Source: Actinomycetales bacterium SN12 (GTDB lineage Bacteria > Actinomycetota > Actinomycetes > Actinomycetales > Microbacteriaceae). From it: 64,000 bases of DNA. The position numbers and the translations under genes are program-made. Where the stretch lies: the NCBI GenBank assembly GCA_002837415.1, contig PJCV01000001.1, positions 124,001 through 188,000 of the forward strand, read 5' to 3'. The notes under the pieces are model-generated. The model was not told where the DNA came from and searched no databases. It saw nothing but the letters and a program-made list of their open reading frames with translations. Every line of letters starts with the position of its first letter. The first letter of the stretch is position 1. Shown here piece after piece: positions 27,378 through 34,553 of this stretch.

Positions 27378-28039
27378 CCGACCACGCGCAAAGTTCCGGA
27401 AACATCCTGCTGGAGGCGCGGAACATCGACTTCGGGTACACGCGCGACGCTCGTGTCCTGCAAGGCTGGTCTGCCCAATTCTCAGCCGGCGCACTGACCG
27501 CGATGACCGGCCCATCGGGCCGAGGTAAGTCAACCCTGCTGTACCTTCTCGGCCTAATGCTGCACCCGGCGGGGGGTGACGTGTTGGTCGAGGGAGTGTC
27601 CTCGACCAAGCTGCGCGACGCAGACCGCGCCCACCTTCGCGCGCTCAAGTATGGGTTTGTCTTTCAGGACGCTGCTCTCGATGCCACACGCACCGTGCTC
27701 GAGAATGTGACCGAGACCGCTCTGTACCGTCGGGAACCGCGACGAGCCTCAGAACATCGCGCACAGGAGCTCCTCGAGCGGTTCGGCGTCGATGTGCCTG
27801 CTCGGCGCAAGCCCGGTCAGGTTTCTGGCGGTCAGGCTCAACGCATCGCATTGTGCCGGGCGCTACTGAATAACCCACGCATCCTGCTCGCAGACGAGCC
27901 CACCGGGAACCTCGACCCAACGACCGCCGACATTGTCGTGCAAGCATTGCGAGAGCACGCTCACGCGGGCAACGCCGTCATTGTGGTCACGCATTCCCCC
28001 GAGGTAGCCGCTGCCAGCGATGCGGAGATTCGACTCTGA
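27374..28039 (+). CDS. ABC transporter ATP-binding protein (MacB/LolD type)
   Basis: The 221-residue ATPase has Walker A as GPSGRGKSTLLYLLGLML (the usual second Gly of GxxGxGKS is kept, with Arg in the middle), a Q loop in YGFVFQDAALDATRT, the signature VSGGQAQRIALCRAL, Walker B ILLADEPTGNLDP and the H loop VVTHSPEVA. It belongs to the MacB/LolD subfamily, which works with FtsX-type permeases and often moves peptides or lipoproteins or acts mechanically. It is coupled to both neighbours (ATGA before, one-base TGATG overlap after). Confidence 0.95.
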   Translation: MTDHAQSSGNILLEARNIDFGYTRDARVLQGWSAQFSAGALTAMTGPSGRGKSTLLYLLGLMLHPAGGDVLVEGVSSTKLRDADRAHLRALKYGFVFQDAALDATRTVLENVTETALYRREPRRASEHRAQELLERFGVDVPARRKPGQVSGGQAQRIALCRALLNNPRILLADEPTGNLDPTTADIVVQALREHAHAGNAVIVVTHSPEVAAASDAEIRL

Positions 28040-29130
28040 TGTTCGCCGTACTCCGAGAATCGGCGCTGTCGGCGCGGTCACAGCCCGTCGCCTCTGTCGT
28101 CACCATCCTCATGGTCGTGGGAATGACCCTCACCGTCATGCTCACCACGGGGCGGACGGTGGGAGCGGAGCAGCAGGTGCTGGGCTCTATCGACTCAGCC
28201 GGGACGAGGTCCATCACAATCCGCGCCGAATCCGGAGCAGGCGTGACCAGCAGCGTTCTTGAACGCATCTCGCAGATCGAAGGCATCGAATGGGCGGCGG
28301 GGTTTTCGTCCGCTCGGGATTCCACCAACGCGAGGATCCTCGACGGTACCAAGGTGCCCGTACGGCAGGTGTACGGATCTCAGCTCGATGTTCTCGGGAT
28401 ACCGGAGACTTTTCCCGTCCCCGGTGAGCTCGCCTGGGCATCGAGTACTGCGCTCGAACAACTTGGCATGCCCGAGGTCGCGGGGGGCATCACCCTGACC
28501 GATGGCTCCTCGTACGGTGTGGGTGGCCGCATCACCCTCCCCGACTTTCTCAGCGGCTTCGAACCCGCAGTCTTCGTCCCCCAGCCGAGTCCGCAAGGAA
28601 ACGAAGACCTGAGCGTCCTCGTCGTCATCGCCGACGACCCGGACCTCGTTGCACCTGTGAGCGACTCCGTCCTGTCCGTTCTCGGCGCGGACGACCCCAC
28701 GAAAGTGACTTTGCAGACCAGCGAAGCGCTCGCGCAACTGCGCGGGCTTATCGAGGGTCAGCTCGGCTCTTTCTCTCGGGGCCTCGTGATTGCGTTGCTG
28801 AGTCTCACGGGAACACTCGTTGCCGTCCTGCTGTATGGCCTCGTGATGATGCGTCGCAAAGACTTCGGTCGCCGGAGAGCGCTCGGGGCTACACGCGCTC
28901 TCATCATCGGGCTGCTTCTGACCCAGACGGGACTCTTGGCCCTGATAGGCATCACCATTGGCACTGTAGTATCCGCGGTCGTCCTCGCCATCAGCGGCGA
29001 CCCTTGGCCGGGAACGGGGTTCACGGCCGCACTGGGCATCCTGACCTTGCTGACAGCGCTGGTGGCCGCTCTAATCCCCGCCACCATCGCCAGCCGCCGT
29101 GAGCCCATCCGCGAGCTGCGGGTGCCCTGA
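28039..29130 (+). CDS. ABC transporter permease (FtsX-like)
   Basis: The protein of 363 residues has an N-terminal membrane segment (PVASVVTILMVVGMTLTVML), an extracytoplasmic domain of about 200 residues and three C-terminal segments: FSRGLVIALLSLTGTLVAVL, LIIGLLLTQTGLLALIGITI and TAALGILTLLTALVAALIPA. A cytoplasmic loop, RRKDFGRRRALGATRALI, resembles the FtsX/MacB coupling loop. This is the MacB-type permease layout (1+3 membrane segments). It would form the transporter with the two preceding gene products. Confidence 0.92.
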   Translation: MFAVLRESALSARSQPVASVVTILMVVGMTLTVMLTTGRTVGAEQQVLGSIDSAGTRSITIRAESGAGVTSSVLERISQIEGIEWAAGFSSARDSTNARILDGTKVPVRQVYGSQLDVLGIPETFPVPGELAWASSTALEQLGMPEVAGGITLTDGSSYGVGGRITLPDFLSGFEPAVFVPQPSPQGNEDLSVLVVIADDPDLVAPVSDSVLSVLGADDPTKVTLQTSEALAQLRGLIEGQLGSFSRGLVIALLSLTGTLVAVLLYGLVMMRRKDFGRRRALGATRALIIGLLLTQTGLLALIGITIGTVVSAVVLAISGDPWPGTGFTAALGILTLLTALVAALIPATIASRREPIRELRVP

Positions 29131-29136
29131 CCGAAA

Positions 29137-29169
29137 ACCCCCCAGCGCCCGGATGAGGCGTTGAGGGGT
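29137..29169 (-). terminator. Hairpin between convergent transcripts
   Basis: A 13-bp stem (29137-29149 with 29157-29169, one C-A mismatch and one G-T pair) has a 7-base loop. On the minus strand it ends in GGTTTTCGG, so it best serves the lipoprotein operon, but it may act both ways. Confidence 0.65.
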
Positions 29170-29190
29170 GACCGCTCGGACGGCGCGGAG

Positions 29191-29721
29191 TTAAAGCGAC
29201 GGTTGCGGGCAGATGTCGTTCAGTTCCTCCCAGCGGTCCTGCGCCACCTCCCCAACGAAGCTGTACGACGTCCAGGGCTCTGACCCTTGATACTTCTCCA
29301 CGAAGACCTGCTCCGAAGGAACCTCCGGAACGGCGACCCCGTCGTCGCGCAAGCACTGTGCGGTCTGCGTTTCCATCACATACAGCTCAGCCCACTGAGC
29401 ATCGGTCAAGTCCGCGAGCGTGGGTGCGTCATCGGGCATGCACTCTTCCTGATCTGCCTGGTACTGGTCCATCTGTGCGGTGGCACCTTCGAACCGGACT
29501 GCCCCGTCCTTCTCGCTGACAGTGACCTCCCAGCCCTTCTCGTTCAGGCAGTCAGCCAGAGCGTAAGAAGCCTCGAACTCATCACGAGCGCTGTCCTGTT
29601 CCTGAACGGGAGCTCCGGTGGGTTCCGGCGTTACCGCCGACGGCGCACATCCTGTCAGCAGCGCGGCCACAGCCACGCTCGCAAACGTTAAGCGGACGGG
29701 GACCGATTTGATACGACGCAT
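29191..29721 (-). CDS. Secreted lipoprotein of the exporter locus, function unknown
   Basis: The 176-residue protein has a type II signal with the lipobox LLTGC (VRLTFASVAVAALLTGC), so it should be anchored outside the membrane. The mature part is acidic, with paired cysteines in ALADCLNEKGWEVTV, EECMPDDAPTL, TAQCLRDDGV and DICPQPSL. AAGGA is well placed for the ATG at 29721, which is preferred over the one at 29727. It follows the small secreted protein gene by 69 bases on the same strand. In such a pair an immunity or chaperone role is conceivable, but nothing in the sequence proves it. Confidence 0.8.
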   Translation of the reverse strand: MRRIKSVPVRLTFASVAVAALLTGCAPSAVTPEPTGAPVQEQDSARDEFEASYALADCLNEKGWEVTVSEKDGAVRFEGATAQMDQYQADQEECMPDDAPTLADLTDAQWAELYVMETQTAQCLRDDGVAVPEVPSEQVFVEKYQGSEPWTSYSFVGEVAQDRWEELNDICPQPSL

Positions 29722-29789
29722 GTTCATCCTTTTCGGCAGGATGGGAGCTGCCGGGTTCCCGGCAGCTCCCATTGTAAGAATCAGTGTGG

Positions 29790-30113
29790 TCAGAGGTCGC
29801 AGCCCTGGCGCGCCGAGGAGATAGTGCCCGGGGTGGTGACCTGCGCCGACGTCGAGGCGTAGAACCCGGAGTACAGGGTGTTCGTCTTGGAGATTGCGCC
29901 GTTCGGGTACGTGTTGCTCTTGCTCGCGCCGCCGGCACTGACGTACATGAACGTGTTACCCGTGCTGGTGGCGGTGAGCTTGACAGTGCCTGCCGCACAG
30001 CTGTGAGCGCCGAAGTTGTTCGTGGCGGCCATTGCCGGCGCGGCTGCGAGTGCGCCGAAGCCCAATCCGAGGGCGAGCGCCGCAGAGATGACGACGTTCT
30101 TCTTGCGTGCCAT
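29790..30113 (-). CDS. Small Sec-secreted two-cysteine protein (possible bacteriocin-like peptide)
   Basis: The 107-residue protein has a textbook Sec signal (MARKKN, a hydrophobic core, cleavage after APAMA at about residue 29). Its mature part of 78 residues is rich in Ser, Thr, Gly and Asn. It has just two cysteines, C39 in GAHSCAAG and C105 in the terminal QGCDL, which suits a disulfide tying both ends. AAAGGA stands seven bases before the ATG. Its size, export signal and location beside a lipoprotein and a dedicated MacB-type exporter resemble actinobacterial loci annotated for lactococcin-972-like peptides. The sequence itself does not clearly match that family. Function unproven. Confidence 0.8.
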   Translation of the reverse strand: MARKKNVVISAALALGLGFGALAAAPAMAATNNFGAHSCAAGTVKLTATSTGNTFMYVSAGGASKSNTYPNGAISKTNTLYSGFYASTSAQVTTPGTISSARQGCDL

Positions 30114-30542
30114 GTGAGTGTCCTTTGAATGTGGAATGACGGTCATCCGGCAAACACGCTATCGTCCGAAAAGAATGAACCTGATCTCGTTCTTTGATTG
30201 TTCACCTTCGGGATCGAGGTGAGCGTGGTCAGCTATTTATTCGAAAATCCGGGGATGCTTCCACAAGTCATTGACTACCGTCCGCGAATAGGGCGCGCCG
30301 CAGAGTGTTCACCGCCCGGGACCTGTTTCTGATGCCCCTGAGGATCGTCGCGTCGCTTTTCTGGTGGAGCGCGCGTCCGCCGCAGCAACGACGGCAGCGC
30401 TAGTCCGGCGCACCGACCGATGGGGCCGCGAGTTGCTCACTCCTGAAAACCAGCAGATCGGCACACCACGCTGTAGCCGACGGCTCCGTGCGGTTATCCG
30501 GGAGCGCGCGTCGCGCAGCGGAGACGAAACACTGTCAATCGC
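30114..30542. other. Intergenic region with no supported gene
   Basis: This holds the upstream region of the small secreted protein gene on the minus strand. It is less GC-rich than the surroundings near 30160-30260. I see no convincing gene, RNA or repeat. A short open frame at 30364-30630 on the plus strand lacks coding character. Confidence 0.5.
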
Positions 30543-31157
30543 TCAGGACGCGGCACCTGTTGGACCCTCTGGCTTAGGAATTACGACCGGGATCAGGTTG
30601 AGAGTGACGATCTGCTCATGGTCGTGCTGAGCCCTGAGCCGGTAGACGTCCTTACCCTTGTCTTCGACGAGACGCGGATGCGCGACGATGACGGCGCGGG
30701 CCTTATCGATGGCCTTGGTCACATCCTTGATGTCTCTGATGAACAGGACGAGCGCGACCCGCGTCGCCCGCCACACCGTGTAACACTCCAGCAGCTGCGT
30801 GAGGCCTTTGGCGAACAGCGCCTCCCCTCGCCAAAACTTGCACTCCGCTATGAAGGCGTCTCGATCCTTCCACCGCAGGAGAATGTCTGTCTTCCCCTTA
30901 TCGAGGAAAGTCTCCCCGGTCACCGCGCCCTGCCAGTTAGCGTTCAGGATGAACAGCAGCACATCACGGATGTTCTCCTCGTCCTCACCCAACAGTCGGT
31001 GTGCGGTGGTGCTTGAGCGCTCCAGCGAACGGCTGAACGCGCGGATCATGTCGACGAGTTCATCAGCGATCTTCTCAGCCAGCGCCGCCTCGTCGCCGGC
31101 CCTGGCCTTGTCATTCGCCCTCTGCAGCGGCCCGGACCAGCGCCGCGCGGCGGTCAT
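30543..31157 (-). CDS. PD-(D/E)XK nuclease-fold protein
   Basis: The 204-residue protein has GETFLDKGKTDILLRW followed by DAFIAECKFWRG, that is E82, D91 and E105-C-K107. This is the D...ExK core of restriction-endonuclease-like folds. Before it lies a helical region (IADELVDMIRAFSRSLERSS), after it helices with LTQLLECYTVWRATRVALVL. The ATG at 31157 has GGAG six bases before it. The gene overlaps the end of the preceding frame by 47 bases in another frame, so either two overlapping genes or one frameshifted gene exists. The nucleic-acid target and biological role (defence, repair or mobile-element remnant) are unknown. Confidence 0.72.
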   Translation of the reverse strand: MTAARRWSGPLQRANDKARAGDEAALAEKIADELVDMIRAFSRSLERSSTTAHRLLGEDEENIRDVLLFILNANWQGAVTGETFLDKGKTDILLRWKDRDAFIAECKFWRGEALFAKGLTQLLECYTVWRATRVALVLFIRDIKDVTKAIDKARAVIVAHPRLVEDKGKDVYRLRAQHDHEQIVTLNLIPVVIPKPEGPTGAAS

Positions 31158-31434
31158 GCCGCACTCCGACAACATCGGCGACCGCAGCCCGCAACACCTC
31201 TCGTTGTTCGGCGATGATGACATTCGCCTGCGCCTGGGCCTCGTGCATCGCCTCAAGCCATTTCGTGGTGAACGTCGCGAGTCCCTCGGCGTAGTCGTCG
31301 TCCAGGACCTGCAGCTCGATGTGCACGGTCCCCTCGTCTCCCTGCGACTGGCCTCCGTGCGTATGGGCGTTCACGTCGTGGAGCACGCTCACCGCGCCAC
31401 GGCACGGAAGCGTGAGCCACAGGCTCAGAGGCAT
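31111..31434 (-). CDS. Hypothetical protein upstream of the nuclease-fold gene (possibly its N-terminal part)
   Basis: From the ATG at 31434 it encodes 107 residues. The segment MPLSLWLTLPCRGAVSVLHD looks like a small domain start. A long helical stretch follows (ATFTTKWLEAMHEAQAQANV, then AEQREVLRAAVADVVGVRHD). The frame may open earlier, at a TTG (31482), but that part merges into a decayed membrane-protein fragment. The helical tail followed by the nuclease frame suggests that both could once have been one protein split by a frameshift near 31110-31160. I do not recognise a family. Confidence 0.45.
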   Translation of the reverse strand: MPLSLWLTLPCRGAVSVLHDVNAHTHGGQSQGDEGTVHIELQVLDDDYAEGLATFTTKWLEAMHEAQAQANVIIAEQREVLRAAVADVVGVRHDRRAALVRAAAEGE

Positions 31435-31450
31435 CGGCGACGTGGGCAGA

Positions 31451-31560
31451 TCAAGACCTTTCGGTGTCCGCTGTTCTCCCAAAACTCCACAGACCGAGCA
31501 CGAGGATAATCCCGACGTGCAGCGCGACAGCGAGGATCACGGCGACCTTTCTCAGGCGAG
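31451..31560 (-). pseudogene. Fragment resembling an HTTM-domain membrane protein
   Basis: On the minus strand this stretch encodes RKVAVILAVALHVGIILVLG followed by LWSFG, then diverges (RTADTERS) and stops. The AxxLHxGIxxxxGLWSF pattern is reminiscent of HTTM (horizontally transferred transmembrane) domain proteins. No start or remainder of the gene is present. It looks like a leftover cut by rearrangement next to the IS481 element. Confidence 0.3.
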
Positions 31561-31607
31561 CGGTCCCGAGAATACACACCGCAATGAAACCCCGGTCAGA
31601 CAGGAAA

Positions 31608-31637
31608 TGACCCGGTTTCCAAAAGGAAACCGGGTCA
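31608..31637. terminator. Perfect hairpin in degenerate DNA
   Basis: A 13-bp perfect inverted repeat (31608-31620 with 31625-31637) encloses AAAA. The minus strand continues with TTTCCTG. It may be a terminator left from a former gene. Confidence 0.45.
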
Positions 31638-31682
31638 ATTTCGTAAACAGATCGGGTGCATAACCTAAACGCACCCACTGTT

Positions 31683-31697
31683 CTGTGCGCGAGGGGG
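31683..31697. repeat. Direct repeat of the tRNA-Leu 3' end, left copy
   Basis: CTGTGCGCGAGGGGG is identical to 33008-33022, which covers the 3' end of tRNA-Leu. The two copies frame the IS481 element. It is either a 15-bp target duplication or an attachment-site remnant. Confidence 0.75.
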
Positions 31698-31789
31698 TGT
31701 CTGGTTTCAGGACATCGTGAACGGGTGTCTCGGGACATCGTGAACGTTTGGCATGGATCGTCGTTGATGTTTCAGGACATCGTGAACGG

Positions 31790-32955
31790 GTGGCCAAGTA
31801 CGAGATCCTGATCAAAGCCGTCACCGTCCAGCACCTCTCCTATGGGGAGGTCGCTGCTCGCTACGGAGTGTCGAAGACCCTCGTGCACAAGCTCCATCAC
31901 CGCTGGCTCGCCGAGGGCGAAGCCGCGTATCAGCCACGATCTCGACGACCGAGATCCACTCCCAACCGCACTCCAGAATCCGTCCGGCTACGAGTGATCG
32001 CGCTGCGCGACGAGCTCGTCGAACGCGGACTGGACGCCGGCGCGGACACCATCGCCGCACATCTCTCGCACGAGAACATCGAGCTATCTCGGACCACGAT
32101 CTGGCGCATCCTCACCGCCACGGGCAAAGTCACGCCACAACCGCAGAAACGACCCCGCTCATCCTGGCGACGATTCTCTGCCGAGCGCCCCAACGAACTC
32201 TGGCAATCCGACTTCACCCACGTCACCCTCACGGACGGCACCGACACCGAAGTCATCGGCTGGATGGACGACCACTCCCGCTACATGCTCCACCTCAGCG
32301 CCCACCGCCGCGTCACCGGCCGCACCGTCACCGACACTTCACCGCCACAGCAGCCCACCACGGCCATCCCACCGCCACACTCACCGACAACGGCATGGTC
32401 TACACCACCCGCCTCGCCCGCGGAGGACGAGGACGAGGCGACGGCACCGGCAACGGCTTCGAAACACTCCTCGCCGAACTCGGGATCACCCAGAAGAACG
32501 GCAAGCCATTCAAACCAACCACCCAAGGCAAAATCGAACGCTTCTGGCAAACGCTGAAGAAATACCTCCACGCCCACCCCGCCGCATCACTGACACAGCT
32601 ACAAACCACCCTCGACACATTCCGCGACTACTACAACAACACCCGACCCCACCGCGGCATCGGACGCAGAACACCCGCCTTCGCCTACCAGCTCATCCCC
32701 AAAGCCACCCCCACCCGCCCCGCCGACCCGAACATCTGGCGCGTCCGCTACGACACCATCGACAACGACGGCAAGATCACCCTCCGCCACTCCGGCCGAC
32801 TCCTGCACCTAGGCATCGGAGGCGCCCACGCACGCACCGAGATCATCTGCCTCGTTCACAACAACAACGCCACCGTCATCACCCACAGCACCGGAGAACT
32901 CATCGCCGAATTCACCCTCGACCCCACCCACAACTACCAACGCAAAAACGACTGA
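31790..32955 (+). pseudogene. IS481 transposase with a single-base frameshift
   Basis: The N-terminal helix-turn-helix (LSYGEVAARYGVSKTLVHKL) and first catalytic Asp (LWQSDFTHVTLTDG) are in the frame starting at GTG 31790. Near 32336 the frame breaks. In the next frame TFTATAAHHGHPTATLTDNG (second Asp) and QGKIERFWQTLKKYLHAHP (catalytic Glu) continue to the stop at 32955. Restoring one C in GACACTTCACC would rejoin both halves into an ordinary IS481 transposase of about 390 residues. No slippery heptamer is visible, so decay is likelier than programmed frameshifting. Confidence 0.92.
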
Positions 32956-32978
32956 ACCCCCGGTCTCCCGGGGGTTCA
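32953..32978 (+). terminator. Hairpin after the IS481 transposase
   Basis: An 11-bp perfect inverted repeat (32953-32963 with 32968-32978) overlaps the transposase stop codon and lies two bases before the right terminal repeat. Confidence 0.65.
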
Positions 32979-33007
32979 GCCGTTCACGATGTCCTGAAAC
33001 ATCACAA

Positions 33008-33022
33008 CTGTGCGCGAGGGGG
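33008..33022. repeat. Direct repeat at the tRNA-Leu 3' end, right copy
   Basis: This copy of CTGTGCGCGAGGGGG includes the last 12 bases of the tRNA-Leu gene. The partner copy is at 31683-31697. Confidence 0.75.
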
Positions 33023-33095
33023 GACTTGAACCCCCACGCCCTATTCGGGCACTAGCACCTCAAGCTAGCGCGTCTACCTATTCCGCCACCCGCGC
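33011..33095 (-). tRNA. tRNA-Leu (anticodon GAG)
   Basis: Acceptor arms GCGCGGG and CTCGCGC pair over seven positions with one G-T pair. The anticodon arm is CTAGC-TTGAGGT-GCTAG, a long variable arm of the Leu type follows, and the T arm is GGGGG-TTCAAGT-CCCCC. The gene is intact although an IS481 element begins within five bases of its 3' end. CCA is not encoded. Confidence 0.95.
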
Positions 33096-33194
33096 AGGTG
33101 TTGAAATGTTCGTTGCCGAACGAAGATCGACTCTAGCACGCCGTTCGGAGCTGTTCGAACCAGCGCGACTCCCGGGCGTGGCACCCCGGTTGGG

Positions 33195-33200
33195 TAGCCT
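33195..33200 (+). promoter_or_regulatory. -10 hexamer TAGCCT, leaderless type
   Basis: TAGCCT ends six bases before the ATG at 33207, with no Shine-Dalgarno sequence between. Confidence 0.45.
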
Positions 33201-33206
33201 GGGCAC

Positions 33207-34502
33207 ATGCCCGAGACTGAGCTGCCCGAGGTCGTCCGCATCGCCCGCGACCTGATCCGCATCGACACGTCGAACTTCGGCGGCGGCAGGGCCAACGGCG
33301 AGCGGGAGGCAGCCGAGTACGTCGGCGCCTGCCTGCAGGGCCTCGGTCTCGAGCCCGAGTACTACGAGCCGATCGAGCGGCGCACCAACGTGATGGCCCG
33401 CGTGCGCGGGCGCGACCCTGAGCGACCCGCGCTTGTCGTGCACGGTCACCTCGATGTCGTCCCCGCGGTCGCCGCCGACTGGAGCGTCGACCCGTTCGAG
33501 GGCGTTGTGCGCGACGGGATGCTGTGGGGGCGCGGCGCGGTCGACATGAAGAACATGAACGCCATGATCCTGACCGCCGTCGCCGACATGCTCCGGGCGG
33601 GGGAGCAGCCGGAACGCGACCTCATCCTGACGTTCTTCGCCGACGAGGAGAACGGCGGCGTCGAGGGCTCCGCCCTCGTGGTGAAGGAGCGGCCCGACTG
33701 GTTCGCCGGCGCCACCGAGGCGATCAGCGAGGTCGGCGGTTACTCGATCACGGTCGACAACCGCCGCGCCTACCTGCTGCAGGTGGGCGAGAAGGCGCTG
33801 CTCTGGCTGCGTCTCGTGGCGAAGGGCCGCGCCGGGCACGGCAGCCGCTATCACGACGACAACGCGGTGACGCGGCTCGCCGAAGCGGTGGCGGCGGTCG
33901 GACGCACCCGCTGGCCGATCCGGCTCACACCGACCACCCGCGCCCTGCTGGACGGCCTGAGCGAGCTCACCGGCCGTCCGGTCGACGACCCGGATGCCCT
34001 GGCCGCTGCCGCGGGACCGGCCGAGGCGTTCCTGCGCTCCACGTTCCGCACCACGACCAACCCGACCGCGTTGACCGCGGGCTACAAGCACAACGTGATC
34101 CCCGAGACGGCGGAGGCGCTCATCGACGTCCGCGTCATCCCCGGAACCGAGGACGACGTGCTCGCGGAGCTGCAGCGGATCGTCGGTGATGACATCGAGA
34201 TCCAGACGGTCGTGCGCGACATCGGGATGGAGACCGCGTTCGAGGGAGACCTCGTCGACGCCATGGTCGCCGCGCTCGGGCGCCACGACCCCGGCGTGCC
34301 CGTGATCCCCTACCTCCTGGGGGCGGGGACCGACAACAAGGCACTCGCCTCGCTGGGCATCACCGGGTACGGGTTCGCCCCGTTGCGTCTGCCCGCGGAT
34401 CTGGACTTCACCGGGATGTTCCACGGAGTCGACGAACGCGTGCCCGTAGACTCGCTTGTCTTCGGCCAGCGCGTGCTGGCCGATCTGCTGCGCAGCTGCT
34501 GA
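33207..34502 (+). CDS. M20 family metallopeptidase
   Basis: The 431-residue protein has the di-zinc motifs of M20 enzymes: VVHGHLDVVPA (HxD), GRGAVDMKNMNA (bridging Asp), TFFADEENGGVEG (catalytic and ligand Glu) and FHGVDERVPVDSL (last His). A dimerisation domain lies between, with RAGHGSRYHDDNAV and GYKHNVIPETAEALIDVRVI. There is no signal peptide, so it is a cytoplasmic di- or tripeptidase, aminoacylase or succinyl-diaminopimelate-type hydrolase. Specificity is not clear. Confidence 0.92.
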   Translation: MPETELPEVVRIARDLIRIDTSNFGGGRANGEREAAEYVGACLQGLGLEPEYYEPIERRTNVMARVRGRDPERPALVVHGHLDVVPAVAADWSVDPFEGVVRDGMLWGRGAVDMKNMNAMILTAVADMLRAGEQPERDLILTFFADEENGGVEGSALVVKERPDWFAGATEAISEVGGYSITVDNRRAYLLQVGEKALLWLRLVAKGRAGHGSRYHDDNAVTRLAEAVAAVGRTRWPIRLTPTTRALLDGLSELTGRPVDDPDALAAAAGPAEAFLRSTFRTTTNPTALTAGYKHNVIPETAEALIDVRVIPGTEDDVLAELQRIVGDDIEIQTVVRDIGMETAFEGDLVDAMVAALGRHDPGVPVIPYLLGAGTDNKALASLGITGYGFAPLRLPADLDFTGMFHGVDERVPVDSLVFGQRVLADLLRSC

Positions 34503-34553
34503 CCAGTCCCTGCTCGCGCGCCACGCTCACCCGGCCCTGTCAGAAAGCGACGC

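Larger units (their letters stand above)
31698..33006 (+). mobile_element. IS481 family insertion sequence next to tRNA-Leu
   Basis: Outer 27-bp inverted repeats (31698-31724 and 32980-33006, TGT...ACA ends, 24 of 27 positions equal) enclose a single frameshifted transposase. The element is framed by the 15-bp direct repeat, with one extra base at the right end. Two further copies of the GGACATCGTGAACG core lie inside the left end (31732-31749 and 31766-31789). The inner one matches the right end perfectly over 24 bases, so the exact left end is uncertain (31698 or 31768). Confidence 0.85.

Noticed and set aside
30364..30630. 88-codon plus-strand frame upstream of the nuclease-fold gene
   Set aside because: No ribosome binding site, no protein-like composition, and it overlaps the end of the nuclease gene.
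32340..32557. Proline-rich C terminus of the first IS481 transposase frame as a real protein end
   Set aside because: It is the out-of-frame translation after the one-base deletion. The true transposase C terminus continues in the next frame.
31683..33022. Attachment sites of an integrated phage or ICE at tRNA-Leu
   Set aside because: No integrase or other phage gene lies between the direct repeats, only the IS481. A target duplication explains them with less, though att remnants are not fully excluded.
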